Assembly: GCA_022747635.1 (NCBI GenBank)
Contig: JAKTNV010000008.1
Span: 2,790,886-2,854,885 of the forward strand
Length of the DNA: 64,000 nt
DNA from: Hetaerina americana
Taxonomy: Eukaryota; Arthropoda; Insecta; Odonata; Calopterygidae
Direction: 5' to 3'
Both the position numbers and the translations under genes were made by a program. This document shows, one piece after another, positions 55,973-64,000 of this stretch. Positions within the stretch are counted from its first letter, which is position 1; each line of letters begins with the position of its first letter. Under the pieces are notes generated by a model that saw only the letters and a program-made list of their open reading frames with translations, did not search any database and was not told the origin of the DNA.

Positions 55973-56285
55973 GGGGATCGAGATGGTGCGGGGGCTAACG
56001 TACTGGCTTCCCACCCTGAGGGCGCGGGTTCAAATCCCGGCGGTGTTGAATATTTTTCAGAGGTATCTCGATCCCTACGTGAGGTGCTTTGTGGAGGGCA
56101 CTTTGGGTGAGTACGCCGTCCGTCGGATGGGACGTTAAGCCGCGGACCCCTTGGCGCCTTTCGTAAAGAGTAGGCTAATGCCGACGCCGGGTTTCTCTCC
56201 ACCCTTCATCCTTTCCTGTCCTTCCCCTATGGCGCAAATGACCTTAGCTGTCGGTCGCCTCCCCTCAAAACTACTACTACTACTC
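55973..56285 (+). repeat. tRNA-derived SINE, complete copy
   Basis: Best copy of the family, about 310 bp. The tRNA-like head has a box-A-like GATGGTGCGGGGGCTAACG and the box-B match GGGTTCAAATCCCGG. The body contains GTGCTTTGTGGAGGGCACTT, GTCGGATGGGACGTTAAGCC and GCCGACGCCGGGTTTCTC. The tail is an ACT repeat at about 56269-56285. No protein is encoded. Such elements rely on a partner LINE for retrotransposition, but neither LINE type here shares this tail. Confidence 0.88.
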
Positions 56286-56392
56286 CTATTTCAATCCCTC
56301 CCAATCACTGCCCATCACAATTCTCCCTCTGCTACCCTGACCTATGCCGCCCGATTCATTCGAATATATGAAATATATGATTGATATGAATC

Positions 56393-57024
56393 GGGGGAAT
56401 AAGGAGGGTGTGGAATTGGTTCAAATTTCAGGTTTCTCAGAGCCTCTTTAGTTGCGCTCGAGGTGTGTGGAAGAGCGTTGTCATGTTGCAAGATTATTGG
56501 CGCCAGGCTGCCTTTAACACAACAAACTTCTTCCTTGGATATTCCGATTTGGTTTTCGGTACCCTTTTGAGTGGTTCGCCGGGCATTTTGGATCAAATCT
56601 TTGACGAGTTTGCGATGTTTATCGTCTGTGGCAGTGATTGGACGCCCGCTGCGTGTTTCATCAACAATTACGGCTTTTCCAGGCTCACAGCCACGAAATT
56701 GTACTACCCATCGATTGAGAGTAGACCTATCAACAGAATCGTCACCATAAATAGCCTTTAAAGGACGATGAATCTCAGTAAGAGTCACTTTTTCAGCAGT
56801 TAAAAATTCGATACCAGCACGCTGTTTAACTCGCGCTGACATAGCACTAGAACACGTCTCCATACTTCCGCTTCTCGAAATACGCTGGATGAATGACACG
56901 ACCTAAAACTTGCGCATGCATGTTGAGGGGGAATGTTACTTCCCCATGCCACCAGGAGTGCTTCTGAAGGTCATTTTGCTTGTGGTCTGGAAGTATGTGT
57001 GCATTAGTTTTCAGCCGACACTCG
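56393..57024 (-). mobile_element. Mariner C copy 6, 3'-truncated
   Basis: The 5' terminus is at 57024 (CGAGTGTCGGCTGAAAACTA on the minus strand). Transposase starts at 56842 (MSARVKQRAGIEF), keeps the HTH and DETRSGRPITATDDK, and shows the same IGISKEEVCCVKGSLA to PIILQHDNALPHTS join as the copy at 31554-32499. It is truncated after FEPIPHPPYSPD at about 56393. Confidence 0.85.
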
Positions 57025-57059
57025 CATAAAAGTTTCGAATAAGTCTTCTCCAGTTATTA

Positions 57060-57325
57060 TAAGAAGAGTCCCACATTCCGAAATTTCTTAATTCGCTTTG
57101 CTCATTATACACGCCCGGAAGCCTTCTCAAAATACGCGTAGCACACAAACACATCCCATGTCCATATCATTCCAATGGCGTCACGAGTTCCCTTCCATTT
57201 TCTAAATGCAAACTGATCTCCGCCTAACTAGTGTTCACTAACTGTTTTGCAAACTCCTGTTGACGACTCTCAGAATGACCTTCATGGGATATGGATTATG
57301 ACGTTCAACGTTATAACCTTCGTGG
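57060..57325 (-). mobile_element. RTE-like LINE, RT fragment
   Basis: The minus strand gives KVILRVVNRR, then in a second frame GGDQFAFRKWKGTRDAIGM, and FVCYAYFEKASGRV in line with motif A (FACFVDFEKAFDRV). The motif A Asp is lost. Both ends truncated. Confidence 0.7.
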
Positions 57326-57642
57326 TGTTCGTGGAATTACAAAGTCAATAATTTCATTTCAATATGCAATGTAAATTCCATAAATTTACGTCGAAGACTA
57401 GAAATGTCATCTCGATTATATTTTAGTGGTGATTAAAAGTTTGCGATGACCACTCGTGTACATACATTCCTATAAATATCATGCAAAAATTGACTAACCG
57501 ATTTAAAATTGTTTTGATTGTGTATCGTACGAGTGAAGAAAGATTACTCGAATCCGTCCGTGAAGATTCTGTGAAGGCGAATAGGAGGGCGGTTGAGTAA
57601 ATATGTATTTTGTGTGAAGAGGAAACTTAGAAATTAAAGCTA

Positions 57643-57695
<53 letters not shown>

Positions 57696-58189
57696 CTTTT
57701 CTTTTTTATATGATTTTTTTACATGTATGTAAATAAAAAAATATTTATTTTTTTGTTTTTTTTGTATCATTTTATTATAAATATAGTTTTTGTAAAGATA
57801 TGTCTTATTTTATATATATATATATATAAATTTTAAAAAATAATTAAGATTTAAATTTAGTTGATCACAAGATTTTGAGTATTTATTTATGATTTTTGAT
57901 TGACTAAATAATGAGAAGAGAACTAAAATGAGGCCGGCAGAGGAAAGATCCATCAGTGAGTATATTTTTTAGATTGTGTATTTGTTGCCGGAGGGAAAGC
58001 GTCATGGCTCCAGATATCAATTTACAATTTATTTTCAGAGAGTGGCAGCCTCACGTACAAGTTTTTGGACAATTTGTCCCAGACTTACTGAATCGGAGGG
58101 AGATGGTGTGCATCGCTGACGGAGAGGACAGGAGAGACCGGTTGGGTACAAAATGGGCTTGGATAGCTTTGGATATGGCGATACGGGTG
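57326..58189. other. AT-rich DNA with TA microsatellites
   Basis: Contains TA runs at 57645-57691 and 57811-57828 and very AT-rich sequence to 57900. No gene seen. Confidence 0.45.
57645..57691. repeat. AT microsatellite
   Basis: Uninterrupted AT dinucleotide run of about 23 units. Confidence 0.97.
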
Positions 58190-58513
58190 TGGGGTTGTCC
58201 GTGAAGATGTCCATCTTTCTTCGTTTATCCCTGTGGTTGAATTTGCACATATACCTTAATTATTCCCTCCGTGTCGCATGAAAACTCAAGGGTCCCGTAA
58301 CTTTCTAAAAGTCGAAGTGATGGCAGATCTACTCTGTAATCATAGGGTTCCCAACCTATTTCACCCAACGAACCCGTCACGCTTACTCTCTCATATTAGC
58401 TGAGGTTAAACAAATCTCTAACTGATTTTCTCTGTATTGTCATCAATTTCTGAATTAGCCTCTTCTCCCAAACCCTTCCCGCGAATTCCAACTGTGGCAT
58501 AACTAGAAGGAAG

Positions 58514-58545
<32 letters not shown>

Positions 58546-58780
58546 CTCTTACGATTTCATTACACCTTCCTACAATCCAACTAATGAATCATAGATCCCA
58601 TAAGGCTTAACCACTTATTTTTTGAAATATTTACCCCAAGAAAGGTTTGATTTTATCTTTTCACCCAAATATTTGACCTGTTTTGTGATGTTTAATTCGG
58701 TCGCACGTAATTTATAGATTACGCGACGTTTTTCTTCATTTTTCATTCCAAAAATTTTATGCAATACGTATTCTGATATT
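58190..58780 (-). mobile_element. CR1-like LINE 3' coding fragment
   Basis: Minus-strand pieces LRATELNITKQVKYLG and SNLSWGKYF (after the RT catalytic motif), then MPQLEFAGRVWEKRLIQKLM, TIQRKSVRDL and SVTGSLGEIGWEPYDYR, the C-terminal block. A CA microsatellite (58513-58539) lies in it. A more distant member than the copy at 43141-45860. Confidence 0.75.
58513..58539. repeat. CA microsatellite
   Basis: ACACAC run of about 13 units followed by TATATAT. Confidence 0.95.
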
Positions 58781-58820
58781 TAATTCTAACCACCAGTTCC
58801 TTTATATAACTCCAATACCT

Positions 58821-59123
58821 GGGATCGATATGGTAAGGTGGCTAACGTATACCCACCGAGAGGGCCCGGGTTCGAATACCGGAGGCGGCAGATATTTTTC
58901 TGTGGTATCCCGATCCCTACTTGATGTGCTTTGTGGAGAGCACTTTGAGCGAGTACGCCGTCCGTCGGATGGGACGTTAAACTGCGGACCCCTTGGCGCC
59001 TTTCGTTAAAAGTAGGCTAATGCCGACGCCGGGTTTCTCTCCACCCTTTTTCCTTGCCCATCCATCCATAATGGCACAAATGACCTCAGCTGCCGGTCGC
59101 CTCCCCTAAATACTACTACTACT
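58821..59123 (+). repeat. tRNA-derived SINE, second complete copy
   Basis: Same family as 55973-56285, with head GGGATCGATATGG, the box B GGGTTCGAATACCGG, the shared body and an ACTACTACT tail at about 59110-59123. Small differences and a few indels indicate an older insertion. Confidence 0.87.
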
Positions 59124-59149
59124 CTAATGTCTGGTGTCAATCACTACAG

Positions 59150-59395
59150 TCGAGACTCGTAATCCGCCAGGGTCTTCATCTCTTCGTAAATCACTTTATC
59201 GTCTGTGGTCGATCAAATGTTACTGCTAACGTGGGAGCACAGGTCGTTAATATACATCCAGGAAAGAAGAGGTCGATGAAATATTTCTCCACGACAAGCA
59301 CCTTTCCGTCCGTTCCCCAAAAGTTGCATGGCTGGTGACTTAACACCCCCCGCCACACGCCCTCGCGGCATTATGTGGATGCAGATGAAGAGTTC
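59150..59395 (+). mobile_element. Short CR1-like LINE copy with 5' inversion
   Basis: The right part (about 59310-59395) is sense and consists only of the 3' end: CACCCCCCGCCACACGCCCT and a GTGGATGCAGATGAAG tail. The left part (59150-59300) is antisense RT coding: HRPLLSWMYINDL (motif B end, compare LGPLLFLIYINDL) and TTDDKVIYEEM (compare FADDTVVYSEI). It is the second twin-primed arrangement of this family in the window. Confidence 0.65.
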
Positions 59396-60190
59396 TAATA
59401 TACAATTCAGCTGGGTAAGCACCAAGAAAAAAATCTAATTTGCGTGACTCCGTCCCGAAAGAGCAACGAATGAATTCATGGTATACTTAAGAGGCGAATG
59501 CATTCACAATTAGCGCCCCGACTAGTGAGTGCCACGCCACTCCACGTGAGAAGACACTGGAGAGAGTGGATGTACGGTGGAAAGGTGCGAGGGGGGGAGC
59601 TGCTGCTATTGCAACTGCTGTTTGCTATTCTCGCTTTCACCCTCCTCGACAGAGCGGGCGCTCCCAAGGCATGTCAAACAGAGGGCGTCCATCGGCCTTC
59701 GTCAGTTGGGCGAACTGCGCATGCCCCGGGAGACATCCCCTGGAGCTGCCTGCGAGGGGTGGACACTCGCCTCGCCGACCAACGTCGATCTCCTCGCGGG
59801 TTGGACTGGAGATAATTCCTCTTGATGACACATAATTGGCATAAAAGTGAAGCCATTTGAGAACACGCCATTTGCAACGCTGAGATTATCATTATTATTT
59901 AGAGCAGTCTACACATTCCATTTCGAGCTTCTGATAATTAGATTGGTATTCGCTGATCGCGAGGGGGGGGTCACTCCAAACCATAAATTGTGCTCCAGTC
60001 AAATGAAAAAAACACCAACCCGACAGTCTGAGGGAAAGATCTTGTAATGTTCACTGTGATTCTCAAACATTGTTCGTCGTGAAGATTTTTTCGCGATTCC
60101 TTCGCTCATCTTTTTCGAAGAGGAGATGCACATTTAAGTTGTTCAAGAAAAACTGTGCCCATATCAAAGATGCCTTAAATTGTCATGCTT
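59396..60190. other. Unassigned DNA, GC-rich part
   Basis: 59500-59820 is GC-rich with several overlapping plus-strand frames and a minus-strand frame. None has a recognisable motif. Confidence 0.35.
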
Positions 60191-60475
60191 AGTAGGATAG
60201 TTTGCAACGTACAAGCTTCCCACCGAGAGAGCCCGGGTTCAAATCCTGGAGACAACAAATATTTTTCAGGGGTGTCCCGACCCCTACATGAGGTGCTTCG
60301 TGGAGAGCACCTTGAGTGAGTACGCTGCCCGTCGGTTGGGACGTTAAGCTGCGGACCCCTTGGCGCCTTTCGTAAAGAGTAGGCTAATGCCGACGCCGGG
60401 TTTCTCTCTACCCTTCATCCTTTCCTGTCCATCCCCTATGGCGCAAATGACCTCAGCTGTCGCTCGCATCCCATA
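60191..60475 (+). repeat. tRNA-derived SINE, third copy
   Basis: The head is degraded at its start (box B GGGTTCAAATCCTGG is clear near 60234), the body is well conserved (GGACGTTAAGCTGCGGACCC, GCCGACGCCGGGTTTCTC), and the ACT tail is replaced by an A-rich end. Confidence 0.85.
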
Positions 60476-61209
60476 AAAAAACTGCAAAACAGGATAGTTT
60501 ACTTAGAACCAACAATAATTTTAATGCAAAATTGTCCGGAGTAAAGATTTCGCGATGCTCGAGATGCCCTTAATTCAATCCGGGAAAATAAGAATATGCA
60601 AGTCCAATTAGAATATCTCACCCGCGTCGATGAAAGTAAGAAAGAAAGGAGGTTAAGATCAAGATAATAGCTTTGTGGATGCCTTCGGGGTGATTTGCAG
60701 GCACGCAGATTGACTCGGGAGGCGGAAAGGGGCAGTCGTCAGTGGACACGGTGAGGGGCGAGTGCTCCTTCATGCGGGGGAAGAAATGGAATGGACACGC
60801 TTGGCGGGATCTCTCCCCTCCGACCTCTCTCTTTGGCCACACGTCCTTCGCCCCTGCCAATTTCGTATGCCAATTATTTTGATCTTTAACATTTATTAGT
60901 CAAAAACGTTCTGTGTGGGTCGGTTAACTTGAATTCTGACGAGCGGAATTGTCTCATTGCGCTTTCCAAATTAAACTCTCTCAGGCTCCAGAGACTTGAA
61001 AAGGAAAGTGGTGAGGCGAAGGAATTTCTCGATTCTAGCCGTGGACGGTAAAGGCCATCTGGCGGAGCATTGGTAAATGCAATCTATGTAAATCTCGTAA
61101 TCTACGTAAAAATCTATGGAAAATCTATGTAAAAATCACGCACATCGTCAGATCATTAAAAGGAGTGGAATTATGGAATTTCAGGGTTTCAGCGGAGTGT
61201 ATCGACATA
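60476..61209. other. Intergenic DNA, nothing recognised
   Basis: A minus-strand 80-codon frame at 60618-60860 has no family likeness. It ends at TA 61208-61209. Confidence 0.35.
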
Positions 61210-61760
61210 CGGGGTGCGTTCTGAAGTTAATCCCATTGAATTCCCAGAGCCGCTCCTATTGGTCGGAGTTGCATCACACTACTTCGAGTAGGTTGGGGGG
61301 GGCTAAGCTTTGCCACATAACCAGTCTTAGTGCCCTCCAAGCTGTGGACGAGGCAAGATGTCAGTTATTGTACAGCTCTGAGCGCCGGCCGTATCCCGAA
61401 AAAAATGGAATCGACGATCGAGCAACGTTACGCGATTACTAAGCTTGGTACTAAACTGGAAAAATCTCTGGAGGAGACTAAAAAAGTGATTCGGGAGGCT
61501 TACGAAGACCCTGCTTTGTCCGACTCACAAGTTTCGAGGTGGTTAAAGGCCTTTAAGGAGGGCCGGGAAGAGGTTCAGGACGAACAGCGCTCTGGGCGAC
61601 CATCAATCAGCAAGCAAAGCCGACATCAATGTGGCGCGTGTTCGACAACTGTTACTTGGAGATTAATACAACCGTCGGAGGGTTTAGAAAAAACTTCCTG
61701 GATGCATGACGAACCTCTTTCCCACGACAATAAGACGTCGTTAAGTGTTCATTTTTCCAT
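61210..61760 (+). mobile_element. Mariner F, 5' part
   Basis: The terminus CGGGGTGCGTTCTGAAG follows TA 61208-61209. After a ~195-bp leader shared with the MITE at 35080-35297, transposase starts at 61406: MESTIEQRYAITKLGTKLEK, then VIREAYEDPALSDSQVSRWL (HTH) and EQRSGRPSISK. A frameshift follows, then DINVARVRQLLLGD. A SHDNKTSLSV stretch near 61720 resembles the second catalytic Asp region, so most of the core is deleted. No 3' terminus. Confidence 0.78.
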
Positions 61761-61951
61761 ATTTGTGAATATTAGAAGTAAGTTTCAAGGCAGGTTTAGA
61801 ATGTCAACATGGAAAGAGAAACGCCACACTTCTAAGTCCCACCACGCTAAATAAGTACTCTTGCATTCTGCATTACAACAAACCAGTCTTAAACTCAACA
61901 TTCATCTTACCTATCTTCATGCCGCCAAAGATTCCAAATATTTAACAATAA

Positions 61952-62034
61952 GAAATTCAATTTAAAATACTTCGCCTTTCCACATAAACCCATAAGGTTT
62001 ATGTGGAAAGGCGAAGTATTTTAAATTTAATTTC
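61952..62034. repeat. Near-perfect palindrome, 39-bp arms
   Basis: Arms 61952-61990 and 61996-62034 are complementary at 38 of 39 positions, with a 5-nt loop (CATAA). The inner 32 bp (through TACTTCGCCTTTCCACATAA) are perfect. It is AT-rich at the base and mixed in the stem. It resembles a precursor hairpin in shape, but the loop is short. It could also be a cruciform, or a fold-back artefact in the assembly. Confidence 0.93.
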
Positions 62035-62077
62035 AATATGAAGAATTTCCACCAAGTGACGCCAGAAACTGTTTCAT

Positions 62078-62260
62078 TTATTTAACGTTAAGGATTCCAC
62101 CAGGATTAAAAATACAGAGGAAACCTGGTTTGATGAGGTTTTTGCTAAAATACACAAACACGTCACTGAGAGTTCCCAATGTTTCTGCCGGATTTGCAAT
62201 GGCCATTTCGATGAATCGCACGTAATACAGGACAATTAGTAACAGCGTGAACGACTTCAT
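62078..62260 (-). CDS. Possible small secreted peptide (60 aa) or first exon
   Basis: ATG at 62260 in the context GTGAAAATGA. The frame starts MKSFTLLLIVLYYVRFIEMA then IANPAETLGTLSD: a positive residue, a hydrophobic run of about 10-20 residues and a plausible signal-peptidase site after AIA. The remaining ~37 residues have one Cys and end in a stop. Splice-donor-like GT sites occur inside (CCAGGTTTCC), so it could be the first exon of a longer gene. No known family was recognised and chance cannot be excluded. The frame is open further upstream to 62371. Confidence 0.3.
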   Translation of the reverse strand: MKSFTLLLIVLYYVRFIEMAIANPAETLGTLSDVFVYFSKNLIKPGFLCIFNPGGILNVK

Positions 62261-62379
62261 TTTCACTCTTCCAAAATATATTTTGCTCCATCTTTGACTA
62301 TGACTGTATAACCTAAAATTTTCGTTATTAAACAAACAATTCATTACAGAATATAGTTCTCCCTCTTTCAAAAATAATA

Positions 62380-62894
62380 ATAAATACGTTACAACATATT
62401 AAGAATATTAGTTGGAACATCTGTCAAAGAAGAAATTGGTATTTCGAAAGAATTCCTGTAATAAAGCCTCCAATGACCATTTGTACGTAGATATTCATGT
62501 GCGCAGCGGTTTCCTTACTTTTATAACACCATTACGATTGAAACTTTTGTGATTCTTCAATGGGGCACTTCAACAATGTATTTTAAAGAATAAAGAGAAA
62601 CTAGAAAATACCACTTGAGGTTGTTCCCTCCAAGAAGATGGCAATCTCCATGACTGTCTACTCGTGACGGTGGAGGAGGGACAGGGGAAGAAACACACTG
62701 ACACCTGGCGGTAAAAAGAGTAGTTACTTTACGTACGTTACGTTACGGGTGGTGCAATAAAAGAACTGCGTGAGCACAGTTCCATAGTCCGCACAGCTGC
62801 CGGAATCACAGCCCCGTGGTCTGCTCATTTGGAGGCATAAATGCCATATCTGAGTCACCAAAAATAACAATAAATTTGGTGAAAAAGTAACATA
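62380..62894. other. Intergenic DNA, nothing recognised
   Basis: No coding likeness or shared repeat. It ends at TA 62893-62894, the target of mariner B. Confidence 0.4.
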
Positions 62895-63821
62895 GGAGTT
62901 CGTCCAATAAATACGCGAATTGAGGCCATAAAAACTGTATTTTGCAAAATTTTGTCAACATCGATTTTTTCCCCTTTTCAAAGTGCTCTCCATTCGTTGC
63001 TATTCAATTATTCCATCTTCTTTTCCGCTGTTTATAAAGCACCCTTGGAAGTCCTCGGAAGTTGGGCTTTTTAGTTTACTCATCGTTTCTTGCTTTATTG
63101 TGTCCTCCACATATTCCCAGTGATGTCCCCTCATCACATTTTCGCATTTTGGGAACAGGGAGATGTCGCAGGGGGCGAAATCTGGCGAATGAGGAAGATG
63201 ATCAAGGATCAAGGTGATTGAATTTTTTGCCAGAAACTGGCGAACAATCAATGCTGAATGTGCAGGTGCATTGTCATGGTGAAGGATCCATCCATCATTT
63301 TCGGTTAAAATAGTAGTGTGCACTGTTGATTTTCCTGAATACAGTTCATTATCAATCATTCGGACTGTTTTTCGACGATCGGTAAGGACAAGGGACCGCA
63401 CACGATCAATGTTGTCGTCAGCACAGGTGGTTGAAGGTCGTCCTAGCCTTTCAACATCTTCGGCGTCTTGTCCGCTATCTTTAATGCGCCCAATCCACTT
63501 GGAAATAGATGTTTTCTTCAGAGCATCATCACCATAAACAGCTGTCAACGTTTCAGTAATTCCTTGATAATTTTAACCGCACTTCATCAAAAACTTGATG
63601 TTGATTCTTTGCTCGGTGATTTTGCCATTTTCCATTTTCGACAAACAGTAAAAACAAGGACAACAGAAACTAACATAACTGGCACCTTACGCACAGCTCG
63701 ACGATCCGCCAAGCACAGACGGCTGATTGGGTTAAAAGGCAATTAGCGCCGCTAATGGGCGGGGCTGTAGTCTGCGTCATGGCCACCAGATTGCATCAGT
63801 TTGCAGTTTTTATGGGCAGAC
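62895..63821 (-). mobile_element. Mariner B copy f, longest deletion derivative
   Basis: About 930 bp with both ends recognisable (GTCCAATAAATACGCGAATT at the left and a decayed 5' end near 63821). A 182-codon frame (63548-63000) encodes MTAVYGDDALKKTSISKWIG, GRPSTTCADDNIDRVRSLVL, SGKSTVHTTILTENDGWILH, HDNAPAHSALIVRQFLAKN, SPDFAPCDISLFPKCEN and the C-terminus. The join after ILTEND removes the WVPRxL signature and first catalytic Asp, while the second (HDNA) and third (APCD) remain. The N-terminal start (near 63640) is separated by a frameshift. Confidence 0.85.
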
Positions 63822-63823
63822 TA

Positions 63824-64000
63824 ATATCTTCGAGAAAACATTTGTGAAACGACACTCTTCGATTGCGGCGCGGAATCGCGAAAGAACTTAAGGCGCCAAC
63901 TTCGAAGAAAAAGATATGAGTTTCTCCAAGGTGGCATTAGAGGACAGCTTACGTCATGTTTTTGAGACTATTCTCAATTTGATTCTAATTTTTGTTAAAC
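63824..64000. other. Window end, nothing recognised
   Basis: No feature seen in the last 177 bases. Confidence 0.4.

Noticed and set aside
57956..58250. Frames on both strands near 58 kb
   Set aside because: The minus-strand frame partly overlaps the end of a decayed LINE and the plus-strand frame has no likeness; neither is a gene.
59498..59835. Three overlapping plus-strand frames of 82-105 codons
   Set aside because: Same GC-rich effect; all three frames and one antisense frame are open together.

Overview
This window looks like eukaryotic, arthropod-type (probably insect) DNA that is almost wholly occupied by transposable elements and their remains. I see no confidently supported host gene. 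The reasons for arthropod are the number of distinct mariner (DD34D, TA-target) families, two types of non-LTR retrotransposon (an RTE-like APE/RT element with a TAA-repeat tail and CR1/Jockey-like elements), and a tRNA-derived SINE ending in an ACT microsatellite. I cannot name the species from the sequence alone.

Layout. 1-2260: GC-rich lead-in and a mariner stub. 2265-9790: mariner A copy 1, mariner B and C copies, LINE 3' ends and inverted tRNA-like repeats. 9903-13279: a full-length RTE-like LINE with a perfect 14-bp target-site duplication. 13300-21550: LINE and mariner fragments, ending in mariner D nested inside mariner C. 21950-30740: LINE pieces, mariner B copies and a small MITE inside a LINE. 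31554-34490: mariner C with an open but internally deleted transposase, then an internally deleted LINE with its own target duplication. 34913-37351: a SINE split at a TA by mariner A material, including the only intact transposase gene (35991-37064). 37391-43140: mariner B, LINE ends, tRNA-like elements and long featureless DNA. 43141-45860: a CR1-like LINE. 47352-53665: mariner G, RTE-like LINE, a twin-primed CR1-like LINE and mariner H. 54700-64000: LINE ends, three SINEs, mariners C, F and B, a near-perfect 39-bp-arm palindrome and one small possible secreted-peptide frame.

How the pieces work together. The autonomous parts would be the mariner A transposase and, before decay, the LINE endonuclease/reverse transcriptases. 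Most other copies are passengers. The clearest theme is abortive repair after mariner excision. Two unrelated mariner families (2265-3596 and 5734-6595) have lost the normal 3' end and carry an inverted copy of their own 5' end instead. The SINE at 34913-37351 keeps an 11-bp left mariner stub, then about 780 bp of foreign DNA, then a complete mariner flush with the SINE tail. Internally deleted mariners of families B and C share breakpoints between copies, so the deleted forms themselves multiplied.
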